From: an uncultured SAR86 cluster bacterium
GTDB lineage: Bacteria > Pseudomonadota > Gammaproteobacteria > Magnimaribacterales > D2472
Length of the DNA: 64,000 nt
Direction: 5' to 3'
Assembly (NCBI GenBank): GCA_902538705.1
Contig: CACBGD010000002.1
Coordinates: forward strand, 1-64,000
Shown one piece after another: positions 55,882 to 63,729 of this stretch. The translations under genes and the position numbers were made by a program. Numbering within the stretch: the stretch's first letter is position 1; each line of letters opens with the position of its first letter. Under the pieces are notes generated by a model. That model worked only from the letters and a program-made list of their open reading frames with translations. It was not told the origin of the DNA and did not search any database.

Positions 55882-56906
55882 TGAAAGAAACGGATATTTT
55901 AATAGTTGGAGCTGGACCTGTAGGACTTTTTACAGTTTTTGAAGCTGGTCTATTAGGATTAAATTGCACTCTGATTGATAATCTAGATAAGCCTGGTGGT
56001 CAATGTGCCGAACTCTATCCTGAAAAACCTATCTATGATATTCCAGGAGTCCCATTTCAGACTGCACAAGAACATGTTGATGCCCTATTAAAGCAGATAG
56101 AGCCTTTTGATTATGATCTAAATTTATCCCAAAGAGTTCAAACAATTTCTCAAGGTGATGATTTTTGGATGGTGGAAACCAATGAGGGCAATAAATTTAA
56201 AACTAAAAACATATTTATAGCAGCGGGTGCTGGATCATTTGAACCCAGAAGACCACCAAATATTGAGAATCCTGATTTATTTCTTAATAAAGGAGTAACT
56301 TATGCTGTTAGAAATATGGATCAATATAAAGACAAAGAAGTATTTATCTTTGGGGGCGGTGACTCTGCTCTAGATTGGACAGTTGAGTTAAGTAAAATTT
56401 CTTCTCACGTCAGTTTAGTTCATAGAAGAGATCAATTTAGAGGTGCATTTAAAACTGAACAAGAAATGAGGGACCTAGTTAAAAGTGGAAAAGTAAGCCT
56501 TTTCACACCTCATTTGATCAATGAAATAGTTGGAGATAAAAAAGTAACAGGTGTAAAACTTAAGAACTTCGAAACTTTAGAAATATCAGAACACAATGCT
56601 GATGAACTCCTATTCCTATTTGGTTTAAATAAAAAACTTGGTCCAATACTGGATTGGGAAATTGATTTAGAGGATAAAAAAATATCTGTTAATACCACTA
56701 CTTTTGAAACCTCAAAAAAAGGTATTTTTGCTGTAGGAGATATAAATCATTACGAAGGAAAGCTTGACCTTATATTATGCGGATTCCATGAAACAACACT
56801 TGCTGTTCAGGAAGCTTTTAAAAGAATAAATCCTGGTGAAAGAGTTCCCTTTGGATATACAACCTCAAATAAAAAACTTCAAAAAAAACTTGGCGTAATT
56901 GATTGA
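55881..56906 (+). CDS. Ferredoxin/flavodoxin-NADP+ reductase, thioredoxin-reductase-like type
   Basis: A 341-residue FAD/NADPH oxidoreductase of the TrxB-like FNR class (YumC type). FAD loop ILIVGAGPVGLFTVFEA, GGQCAELYPEKPIYDIPG, NADP loop FIFGGGDSALDWTVEL, VHRRDQFRGAF and AVGDINHYEGKLDLILCGFHE. It lacks the CxxC of thioredoxin reductase (the Cys in GGQCAEL is single), as expected for this class. It transfers electrons between NADPH and ferredoxin. Coupled to metG (TAATG) and to rnt (TTGA). Confidence 0.93.
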   Translation: MKETDILIVGAGPVGLFTVFEAGLLGLNCTLIDNLDKPGGQCAELYPEKPIYDIPGVPFQTAQEHVDALLKQIEPFDYDLNLSQRVQTISQGDDFWMVETNEGNKFKTKNIFIAAGAGSFEPRRPPNIENPDLFLNKGVTYAVRNMDQYKDKEVFIFGGGDSALDWTVELSKISSHVSLVHRRDQFRGAFKTEQEMRDLVKSGKVSLFTPHLINEIVGDKKVTGVKLKNFETLEISEHNADELLFLFGLNKKLGPILDWEIDLEDKKISVNTTTFETSKKGIFAVGDINHYEGKLDLILCGFHETTLAVQEAFKRINPGERVPFGYTTSNKKLQKKLGVID

Positions 56907-57478
56907 AAGAAAAGTTTAGAAAGTTCCTTCCGGTAGTTGTAGATATGGAAACTGGTGGTTTTGATCCAGTTAATGATGCCCTATTAGAAATCGCCATTAC
57001 TCTTATAGATTATGACAAAGAATTTCGAGTTGGCTCCACTCATAGGCATCACATAATTCCCTTTGAAGGTTTAAATGTTTCTGAGGAATCACTCGAATTT
57101 ACCGGCATTGACCTGAATCATCCATTACGAAATGCTGTTGATGAAAAAGAAGCTTTAATAGATATTTTTAGCATCATCAATAAACATAAGAATAAATATG
57201 AATGCAGTAGAGCTATTTTAGTTGGACATAATGCTCACTTCGATTTGGGTTTTTTAAATGAGTCTGTTAAAAGAAATAATATTAAAAGATCCCCTTTCCA
57301 CCCCTTCTCAGTATTTGATACTGTTTCTATAGGTGGGATTTTTACTGGTCAGACTGTGCTTGCAAGAATTGCTAAAGAACTAGGCTTTGAATATGAAAAT
57401 GAATTGGCACATTCAGCTTCTTACGATTCTGAAATAACAGCAAAAGTTTTTTGTAAAATCTTAAATAAAATAAATTAG
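56903..57478 (+). CDS. rnt: Ribonuclease T
   Basis: A 191-residue DEDD 3'-5' exonuclease that trims tRNA and rRNA 3' ends. VVDMETGGFDP (Asp, Glu), VGHNAHFDLGF (Asp) and AHSASYDSEITA (His, Asp) form the active site; FARQTVLAR-like FTGQTVLARIA is the RNase T signature. Starts with TTG overlapping the previous stop (TTGA). Shares a TTAG stop overlap with convergent grxD. Confidence 0.95.
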   Translation: MKEKFRKFLPVVVDMETGGFDPVNDALLEIAITLIDYDKEFRVGSTHRHHIIPFEGLNVSEESLEFTGIDLNHPLRNAVDEKEALIDIFSIINKHKNKYECSRAILVGHNAHFDLGFLNESVKRNNIKRSPFHPFSVFDTVSIGGIFTGQTVLARIAKELGFEYENELAHSASYDSEITAKVFCKILNKIN

Positions 57479-57789
57479 TCTACTGCTTCATCAATGAGTT
57501 TTTGAAGATCGCCTGATTCATGCATTTGGGTAACTATGTCACAGCCTCCAATTAACTCACCAGAGATAAAAACTTGAGGAAAGGTTGGCCAATCAGTAAC
57601 TGAAGGTAGCGTTGCTCTAACTTCTTGATTTTCTAAGATATCAACAAATGAAAATTGAGCCCCACAATCTATCAAAGCTTGGACCGTTTTTGATGAAAAT
57701 CCGCATCTTGGCTCATATGGTGTGCCCTTCATATAAATAAGCACAGGATTTTCTTTAATTTGTTGTTTTAGTTTTTCTTCTAGACTCAT
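57475..57789 (-). CDS. grxD: Monothiol glutaredoxin, GrxD type
   Basis: A 104-residue CGFS-type glutaredoxin that carries 2Fe-2S clusters. The signature MKGTPYEPRCGFSSKTVQAL, WPTFPQVFISGELIGGCDIV and the glutathione-binding residues are canonical. In gammaproteobacteria it is commonly next to rnt, as here. It overlaps pdxJ by 4 nt (ATGA). Confidence 0.97.
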   Translation of the reverse strand: MSLEEKLKQQIKENPVLIYMKGTPYEPRCGFSSKTVQALIDCGAQFSFVDILENQEVRATLPSVTDWPTFPQVFISGELIGGCDIVTQMHESGDLQKLIDEAVD

Positions 57790-58532
57790 CTAATTATTTT
57801 AATATATTGTGAAAGTATATTATCCAATCCATGGATAAGCGATTCAGTTATTATAGCGTGACCAATTGAAACTTCATCAATAATATTAAGATCAATTAAA
57901 TCAGGAAGATTTTCTAAATTGAGATCATGACCCGCATTAAGTTTTAAATTATTGGATTTTGTATACTTAAAAATCTCATACATTTCTTCAATACATGAAA
58001 CTCTTTCATCTTTATTTAATTGTGCATATGGCCCAGTATAAATTTCTACAGCATTTGCACCCATTTCCAAGGCATAGTTTACAGACTCAATATTGGCATC
58101 AATAAACATGCTTACAAATTTACAATCTTCACGGAGTCTTCCTATAATTAATTTTAATTCATCATCATGTCCTCCCCTGAGCCAGCCATGATCAGAGGTT
58201 ATTTGATCTTCTTTGTCTGGAACTAGTGTTGCTTGATAGGGTTTAATATCTGACACAAGATTTTCATACCCCCTAAATGATCCTCTTTCAATGTTAAATG
58301 GATTGCCCTCAATATTGAATTCAAGATTATTTTTTTTACATAAATTAGCTAAATCAATGACATCAGATGACAAGGCATGCCTCTCATCTGGTCTAGGATG
58401 AAGAGTTAAACCACAAATATCATGATTCATGCATGACTTAGCAAAATTAACCAATGAAGGATAGTCTGATCCTCTTGCATTTCTGAGCAGTGCAACTTTA
58501 TTCAAGTTTATACTTAAATTTGTTTTATTCAT
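57786..58532 (-). CDS. pdxJ: Pyridoxine 5'-phosphate synthase
   Basis: A 248-residue TIM-barrel enzyme condensing 1-deoxy-D-xylulose-5-phosphate with aminoacetone phosphate to pyridoxine phosphate. NLNKVALLRNARG, GLTLHPRPDERH, FNIEGNPF, SMFIDAN and NAGHDLNLENL are conserved. Length matches E. coli PdxJ (243). It would support PLP enzymes such as the cysteine synthase here. Confidence 0.96.
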   Translation of the reverse strand: MNKTNLSINLNKVALLRNARGSDYPSLVNFAKSCMNHDICGLTLHPRPDERHALSSDVIDLANLCKKNNLEFNIEGNPFNIERGSFRGYENLVSDIKPYQATLVPDKEDQITSDHGWLRGGHDDELKLIIGRLREDCKFVSMFIDANIESVNYALEMGANAVEIYTGPYAQLNKDERVSCIEEMYEIFKYTKSNNLKLNAGHDLNLENLPDLIDLNIIDEVSIGHAIITESLIHGLDNILSQYIKIIR

Positions 58533-58566
58533 AGAATCTATATTAATTATAACTAATATCTATGTT

Positions 58567-59904
58567 TTAACTAATATTTTCTTTTATTTCTGTGTGAGCT
58601 TCTCTTGAAATATTGTGTTTTGATAAAAGGTAGCTTGCAAGAAAAAAGCAGATAACTGGAATAAAATGATACATATATAAAAGAGTATTCTTGGTATATT
58701 CTGTATTATCTGAACCTAAGGTGATATCAAAACCTATGACACTCTCAAGAAATATATATGGGAAGGCTACAGCAAAGGTAAAACCTACTTTAGTTAATGT
58801 TGTGTAGTATGCAAACATAGCTCCAGATTTATTAATGTCAGATTCTGCCTGCTCAGCATCTGAAACGTCAGCTATCATAGAAATAATTAGTGGCGCTGCT
58901 CCAGAAAATGATATTCCATAAACTGCCAGAACAAAAAATAATACTCCTGCCTTTACTGTCTCGCTTGCATCAGCAATGAATAAAACAACAAAAAACTGAA
59001 GTAGAAAAAGAATGCCTGCATATAGTAGACATAATGATGCAGCATAATGTTTTGTATATTTAAGACCAATATGTCTCCAAAAAAATATTCCTATAACTGC
59101 AAATGTGAAGTTTACAAATATTGCTCTTGATGCATAATCACCGAGCTCAAGAATAGAGTCCATAAAGATTACAAATAACCCACCAGTTAAACTCTGGGCA
59201 AATGCAAGAAGTACACTTGCTAAAACAAGTCTATTTAAAGTTTTATTCTTAAAGAATCTCTTAAAAGATTTTAGTGGATTATCATAATTTGAAGAAGTTC
59301 TCTTATCATCTAAGAAAAATAGACCAAGAAAAATTGTTAAAGGAATACCAATCAGAGCAAATATTCCAATTGCATTGATCTTTAAAAGAAATGATCCTTC
59401 ATAAATCTCAATTACAGCAGGTATTGAAATTACAATTAACGTTGCGATTATCGCAATGATTTCTCTTAATGTTAATAATTTCGTTCTTTCATCATATTCT
59501 GGAGCTATAAATGATGCCCATGAGAGCTGAGCTATGTTAGCAAGGGTAAATCCACTATAAAGAGAAAATAAGGCAATAAATAAGTACCAACCACTAATGA
59601 ATTCATCTTGAGGAAAAAAAAGAAAATATGCGCTAAGACATAACACAGGTAGCGATAAGAAAATCCAATGCTTATGCTTTCCAAATCTAGATGGATATCT
59701 ATCAACCAACGCGCCCATAATAGGATCAGTGAATACATCTATAATCCTTCCCGCAAAAAAAATTAACCCTACGAGGGAAAGACCAAGATTATAATTAGAT
59801 GCATAAAATGGAAGGATGTAGACAAGGATAGGAATTCCAGTTACAGGAAATGGAAAAACTAATGATGAATATATAATCTTTTTAGTATTTTCTGAAATAA
59901 CCAT
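58567..59904 (-). CDS. GPH/MFS_2-family cation:sugar symporter-like transporter
   Basis: A 445-residue inner-membrane protein with about twelve helices. The family signature RIIDVFTDPIMGALVDRYPSRFGKHKHWI is clear. It most resembles glycoside-pentoside-hexuronide symporters (melibiose carrier relatives); marine versions have unknown substrates. ISMIADVSDAEQAESDINKSGAMFAYYT is the second conserved block. It lies 34 nt upstream of pdxJ on the same strand and divergent from the YcaR gene. Substrate not predicted. Confidence 0.88.
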   Translation of the reverse strand: MVISENTKKIIYSSLVFPFPVTGIPILVYILPFYASNYNLGLSLVGLIFFAGRIIDVFTDPIMGALVDRYPSRFGKHKHWIFLSLPVLCLSAYFLFFPQDEFISGWYLFIALFSLYSGFTLANIAQLSWASFIAPEYDERTKLLTLREIIAIIATLIVISIPAVIEIYEGSFLLKINAIGIFALIGIPLTIFLGLFFLDDKRTSSNYDNPLKSFKRFFKNKTLNRLVLASVLLAFAQSLTGGLFVIFMDSILELGDYASRAIFVNFTFAVIGIFFWRHIGLKYTKHYAASLCLLYAGILFLLQFFVVLFIADASETVKAGVLFFVLAVYGISFSGAAPLIISMIADVSDAEQAESDINKSGAMFAYYTTLTKVGFTFAVAFPYIFLESVIGFDITLGSDNTEYTKNTLLYMYHFIPVICFFLASYLLSKHNISREAHTEIKENIS

Positions 59905-59924
59905 TTGGATTAGAATACTATACT

Positions 59925-59930
59925 TATAAT
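59925..59930 (+). promoter_or_regulatory. Possible -10 box of the YcaR-family gene
   Basis: TATAAT lies 12 nt before the ATG at 59943 in the 38-bp divergent spacer, implying a leader of only a few bases. No matching -35 box was found. Confidence 0.3.
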
Positions 59931-59942
59931 TAATCTTTTAAA

Positions 59943-60116
59943 ATGGCTAAATTAAATAAAAATCTACTAAATATTTTGGTCTGTCCTGTTTCTAAAGGAA
60001 AACTAATTTATGATGAAGAAAAAAATGAACTCATCTGTGAAGAATCTAAATTAGCTTATCCAATCATCGATGGTATTCCTGCGATGCTTAAAGAAAAAGC
60101 TCGTAAGATTTCGTAA
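59943..60116 (+). CDS. ycaR: Trm112/YcaR (UPF0434) family protein
   Basis: A 57-residue ORF too short for the track. It reads MAKLNKNLLNILVCPVSKGK, followed by LICEESKLAYPIIDGIPAML, the YcaR pattern. Trm112-like proteins are small zinc-ribbon partners or activators of methyltransferases; the exact bacterial role is unsettled. E. coli has CPVC, here CPVS, so the first zinc pair is incomplete, a common variant. Followed by about 110 nt and a terminator hairpin. Confidence 0.88.
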   Translation: MAKLNKNLLNILVCPVSKGKLIYDEEKNELICEESKLAYPIIDGIPAMLKEKARKIS

Positions 60117-60226
60117 CATAAAATTTACAATACGTTTCAAAATCTACACCTAGAAGAAACACTAATTAGTAACCATTTATCTGTTGATTAGAAAGCTTCC
60201 CCTGTTTTACCTATTCGACGAGATAT

Positions 60227-60253
60227 AAGGAGCCGTAATGGCTCCTTTGTTTT
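60227..60253 (+). terminator. Intrinsic terminator after the ycaR transcript
   Basis: AAGGAGCC-GTAAT-GGCTCCTT is a perfect 8-bp GC-rich stem with a 5-nt loop followed by TGTTTT. The 110 nt between ycaR and this hairpin contain no recognisable gene. It is the only convincing intrinsic terminator I found in the window. Confidence 0.75.
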
Positions 60254-60258
60254 ATAAT
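60253..60258 (+). promoter_or_regulatory. -10 box just upstream of tRNA-Arg
   Basis: TATAAT lies in the terminator tail and ends 8 nt before the first base of the mature tRNA. Transcription would then start at or within about 2 nt of the tRNA 5' end. The -35 region falls in the terminator stem and does not match TTGACA, so promoter strength is uncertain. Confidence 0.4.
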
Positions 60259-60266
60259 TTAACTAT

Positions 60267-60344
60267 GCGCCTGTAGCTCAGTTGGATTAGAGTGCTTGGC
60301 TACGAACCAAGAGGTCGGAGGTTCGAATCCTTCCAGGCGCGCCA
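60267..60344 (+). tRNA. tRNA-Arg (anticodon ACG)
   Basis: Full cloverleaf with 7-bp acceptor GCGCCTG/CAGGCGC, D arm GCTC...GAGT, anticodon stem CTTGG/CCAAG around CTACGAA (anticodon ACG, read as ICG after deamination), T arm GGAGG-TTCGAAT-CCTTC, discriminator G and encoded CCA. It closely resembles E. coli tRNA-Arg(ACG). The encoded CCA ends at 60344 and the stop codon of the convergent acyltransferase begins at 60345, so there is no 3' spacer. Confidence 0.97.
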
Positions 60345-61427
60345 TTAATCAGCAGAATTAGCGTACTGATTCAATAGAATGTTTTTTACTGCATCCGGTT
60401 GATCCTTTAACCTTTCTAAGAAGTATTCATTATCTTCAAGTCTTAAATCTTCGTTCACTATGGATAAAGCATCTTTATTTGTAGGATGGTTATGAAACTG
60501 ATTAGATATTTTATTAGTTATTTGCTCAGCAACTACTTCATAAGAGTCTGATTCAAAATTCATTACATCTCCAATATTTAATACCACTGACCCTTTAAAT
60601 CCTGATATTCCTCTGGATATACTCTCAAGGTCTTCATTTTCTGTTTTTTTATAAAAGCCGTTTACTTCAGTCTCATAAATCTCTTTAGCTTTATTTAAAT
60701 CATTTGGATCAAACTCATATGAGATAGATACTGGCACAACCTTCACATGATTAAAAAAATTAGAGACTGGTAATTCTTTTCTTTTAGAAAGGTGAATCAT
60801 TTTTAAGATTGCTGGATCAGTAATATCTCTTCCATCCTTTGCTCTTCCCTCACGTTGAGCAATCCAGATAGACTCATTATCAACTGTTAATTTATTGAAG
60901 ATAAATTCTGAAACAAGATTTAGCGATCGATAGATTTCTCTTTTTGATGATCCAGATCTAGGTATTATAAAACTCTTATTAAGGCGCATAAGATCTGCAG
61001 CCCACTTTTGATTCATAAGATTACTTCCAACAGCTATGTTTACAGTAGAAAAATCATTTTTGTGAAGAGCAAGATTTAAAAATGCTGGATCTAAAGTTAT
61101 GTCTCTGTGATTTGAAATAAATAGATAAGAAGTATTCTGTTGAAGTTTTTCCATTCCCTCATAAGTAAAACCACTTGATGAATCAGCTATGATCTTTTCC
61201 ATAATCTTTTCATACATATTTTGATATTGTTGAATGGATTTAATTTTTTTTAGTCGTCTGTTGAGATAAAAAGACAGAAATAATCCTAAAAAGGAATTAA
61301 AAAAACTATTGTGATGGCCTCTAGAATGCAAAAAGGCATTTATAACATTCTTATTGGATGCAAGCTCACGAAGTTTAGATTCAACTTCGTGATCATAATA
61401 AGGTCTTATTTCTTCAAATTTATCCAA
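60345..61427 (-). CDS. PlsC-like glycerolipid acyltransferase
   Basis: A 360-residue acyltransferase, probably at the inner membrane. SNHRDITLDPAFLN resembles the acceptor-site block NHxxxxD but with five residues between His and Asp, and QREGRAKDG is the EGR phosphate-binding block. RSGSSKREIYR and VPVSISYEFDPND are further family segments. It would acylate a glycerol-phosphate or related lipid; the exact substrate is not predicted. The start is TTG at 61427, the only candidate near the N-terminus. The gene converges on tRNA-Arg without spacer. Confidence 0.85.
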   Translation of the reverse strand: MDKFEEIRPYYDHEVESKLRELASNKNVINAFLHSRGHHNSFFNSFLGLFLSFYLNRRLKKIKSIQQYQNMYEKIMEKIIADSSSGFTYEGMEKLQQNTSYLFISNHRDITLDPAFLNLALHKNDFSTVNIAVGSNLMNQKWAADLMRLNKSFIIPRSGSSKREIYRSLNLVSEFIFNKLTVDNESIWIAQREGRAKDGRDITDPAILKMIHLSKRKELPVSNFFNHVKVVPVSISYEFDPNDLNKAKEIYETEVNGFYKKTENEDLESISRGISGFKGSVVLNIGDVMNFESDSYEVVAEQITNKISNQFHNHPTNKDALSIVNEDLRLEDNEYFLERLKDQPDAVKNILLNQYANSAD

Positions 61428-61464
61428 GCTGTATAATGATTTTTAAGTGTATTTTACAAAATAT

Positions 61465-62208
61465 ATGAAAGATTACCTAAATTATGATGGTTTAGCTGTA
61501 ATGGCTCACAGAGGTGGCTCTCTTGAGGCTCCTGAAAATACTATTGAATCTTTTAAATATTCTCTAGAAATTGGCTCAGATATCATTGAAACCGATATTC
61601 AGCTAAGCTCTGATGGAGTTCCTTACATCTTTCATGATGATGACTTAAAAAGAATCCTAGGTATACATAAAAATTTTAATGAACTTTTATCTTCTGAAAT
61701 AGATGAATTAAATATTTTTGGTGATTATAAAATACCAACACTTGAGGAAACGTTAAAACAATTTCCTAATACTAGGTTTCAAATTGATTTTAAGACAGAT
61801 GAAGTAGTCGATCCTGCAATTGAGATAATTAATAAATTTCCACATATTAAAAAGAATTTATGTGTTGCAAGTTTTTCTAGTAGAAGACTACAAAACATTA
61901 AATCAAAACTTAGTGGCATAACTTATTCAATGGGTCCTCATGAAGTACTAAAGCTTCTTCTTAAAAGCTTTGGATTATATAGAAGTAAAGTTAATGGTGA
62001 TTGTCTTCAAATACCAATATATAGATATGGAATAAAAATTGTTACAAAAAGATTCGTTGATTTTTGCAAACATGAAAATATCAAGATTTCTGTTTGGACC
62101 ATTAATAGTATAGAAGAAATGAACTATCTAATTGACTTGAAAGTAGATGGAATAATAACAGATAAGCCTAAAGCTTTGATTGATCTTCTTGCTTCAAAAA
62201 ATACTTAA
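61465..62208 (+). CDS. Glycerophosphodiester phosphodiesterase
   Basis: A 247-residue TIM-barrel enzyme releasing glycerol-3-phosphate from deacylated phospholipids. AHRGGSLEAPENTIESF, ETDIQLSSDGVPYIFHDDDL (catalytic acids and histidines) and the closing WTINSIEEMNYLIDLKVDGIITDKP are typical. No signal peptide, so cytoplasmic (UgpQ-like). The track starts at GTG 61447; I prefer ATG 61465 because TATAAT at 61432-61437 would put the transcription start near 61444, but neither start has a ribosome site. Overlaps the following convergent gene by 41 nt. Confidence 0.93.
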   Translation: MKDYLNYDGLAVMAHRGGSLEAPENTIESFKYSLEIGSDIIETDIQLSSDGVPYIFHDDDLKRILGIHKNFNELLSSEIDELNIFGDYKIPTLEETLKQFPNTRFQIDFKTDEVVDPAIEIINKFPHIKKNLCVASFSSRRLQNIKSKLSGITYSMGPHEVLKLLLKSFGLYRSKVNGDCLQIPIYRYGIKIVTKRFVDFCKHENIKISVWTINSIEEMNYLIDLKVDGIITDKPKALIDLLASKNT

Positions 62209-62377
62209 CAAGAGCCTTTCTTGCAAAGTAATAAATTGGAAGAATAATAATTGAACAAATTAGTATTTCTACTCCAATACTGTAATCGATAAGCGATCTT
62301 ATAAATCTTGCAACAAATAGACTGACTAGACCCATTAGTGAATAAAAGATTATTGAATTTTTACTAAATAATTTCAT
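62168..62377 (-). CDS. Small two-helix membrane protein, unknown function
   Basis: A 69-residue protein from the ATG at 62377 (the track begins at a TTG 15 nt earlier). Two hydrophobic segments (IIFYSLMGLVSLFVA and ILICSIIILPIYYFA) flanked by basic residues and a charged C-terminus (KYFLKQEDQSK). It overlaps the end of the MFS gene by 14 nt, suggesting coupled translation, and overlaps the convergent phosphodiesterase gene by 41 nt. No family recognised. Confidence 0.6.
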   Translation of the reverse strand: MKLFSKNSIIFYSLMGLVSLFVARFIRSLIDYSIGVEILICSIIILPIYYFARKALVKYFLKQEDQSKL

Positions 62378-63605
62378 TTGGATATTTAACAAATCTTAAT
62401 ACGAAACCGCCAGCAATAAATAAAACAATAATTGGGACAAGTGCTATTTGAAAATTATTGAATATTCCAATAAATATCCCAACTAAGGCTGGCCCCATTA
62501 CTGATCCGGCTCTACCAAAAGTATTATAAAAACCAAAAAATTCTCCAGACTTATCTGTAGGAATTATTTTTGAGAAAAAGCTTCTGGAAGCTGCTTGAAT
62601 CCCTCCCTGAACCGATCCTATTAAAGCGGCCATAACATAAAACTCAGTAGCATTAGAAAGTGCTGTTGAGTAAATAACAACACATATATAAATAAAAATA
62701 GTCGCATAAAGAACAACTTTATCATTGAACTTGTTTCCAATGTAAGACCAGAAAAGAGTTGATGGAAATGCTACAAATTGAACTAGAATTAATGCAACAA
62801 TAATCGATGACTGATCAATGCCTATATTTTCAGCAAAAATTGCAGCAAGTGACATTATGGTATGAACACCATCGATATATAGAAAGAAAGCAAATAAAAA
62901 TAACAAAACATTCTTATTTTTTTGTATGTCTCTAAAGGTGCTTACAAATCCACTTAAAACTTCTTTAAAGTTGCCAGTTTTTTCAACCTCACGCTCTTTA
63001 TAATTAATTACTAAAGGAAGCATAAAAATAAACCACCAAACTGATACAGTTATGAATGCCCATCTAACTGCCTCAGCCTCATTACTTAAACCAAATGTTT
63101 CAGGTTGGAGAACCATGAAGGCATTTAAAGCAAATAATAACCCTCCTCCAAGGTAACCAAGTGAGTAGCCATAACTTGATACTTTTGTTAGCTGATCTTC
63201 TGAAGCAATATAGACTAGCATTTTGTCATAGAGAACAATCGCCGAAGCAAAGGAAAAGAATGAAATACCATAGAGGATAAGTGCCATAAGCCATTTACCC
63301 ATTGGAATAAAGTAAAAGGAGGCAACAGCTATAATTGATAATAAAGTAAAAACTACGAATAGAATTTTTGTTAGTCTTTTATAGTCAGTTATTGCACCGA
63401 TAATGGGTGCAGAAATAAGAATAACTAAATTTATTATTGTTAACGCAAATGCAAGATATTGAGTTGCTTGAAGTGACTCAAGGCCATTAGACCAATAGCT
63501 AGCATAAAATAAAGGAAAAAATGCAGCTAATACTGTTGTTGCATAGGCAGAGTTACCAAAATCATAGAATATCCAAGACTTGATTTCTTTGTTAAAATTC
63601 CTCAT
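62364..63605 (-). CDS. MFS transporter, UMF1/Atg22-like family
   Basis: A 413-residue, twelve-helix membrane protein. WIFYDFGNSAYATTVLAAFFPLF at the N-terminus is the UMF1 (Atg22-like) signature, with LVFSFGSAIVLYDKML-like ALILYGISFFSFASAIVLYDKML and GSVQGGIQAASRSFFSKIIP later. Substrate unknown; eukaryotic Atg22 exports amino acids from vacuoles. Coupled to the small membrane protein downstream, and divergent from a 35-codon ORF across 16 bp. Confidence 0.9.
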   Translation of the reverse strand: MRNFNKEIKSWIFYDFGNSAYATTVLAAFFPLFYASYWSNGLESLQATQYLAFALTIINLVILISAPIIGAITDYKRLTKILFVVFTLLSIIAVASFYFIPMGKWLMALILYGISFFSFASAIVLYDKMLVYIASEDQLTKVSSYGYSLGYLGGGLLFALNAFMVLQPETFGLSNEAEAVRWAFITVSVWWFIFMLPLVINYKEREVEKTGNFKEVLSGFVSTFRDIQKNKNVLLFLFAFFLYIDGVHTIMSLAAIFAENIGIDQSSIIVALILVQFVAFPSTLFWSYIGNKFNDKVVLYATIFIYICVVIYSTALSNATEFYVMAALIGSVQGGIQAASRSFFSKIIPTDKSGEFFGFYNTFGRAGSVMGPALVGIFIGIFNNFQIALVPIIVLFIAGGFVLRFVKYPNEII

Positions 63606-63621
63606 ATTTCCTTAATTAAAT

Positions 63622-63729
63622 ATGAACGATAACGAAACAACGAAATTCGCAACATTCTTTTTAGTTGGCATAGCACTGTTAGTCTTACTCCTTGGTGTTG
63701 GCTCATATTTTTATAGTATATATATGTAA
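63622..63729 (+). CDS. Putative 35-residue single-span membrane peptide
   Basis: Too short for the track. It reads MNDNETTKFATFFLVG followed by a hydrophobic run (IALLVLLLGVGSYFY) and ends SIYM. The hydrophilic N-terminus, one transmembrane helix and a stop that abuts the hinT stop exactly (63729/63730) fit the packing style of real genes here. There is no clear ribosome site. It could be a chance ORF. Confidence 0.5.
   Translation: MNDNETTKFATFFLVGIALLVLLLGVGSYFYSIYM

Noticed and set aside
58567-59904. GPH transporter and nearby MFS gene as a horizontally acquired island
   Set aside because: Composition looks like the surroundings and no mobility genes are seen.
60267-60344. tRNA-Arg as an integration site for a mobile element
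   Set aside because: No integrase, no repeated tRNA 3' end and ordinary genes on both sides.
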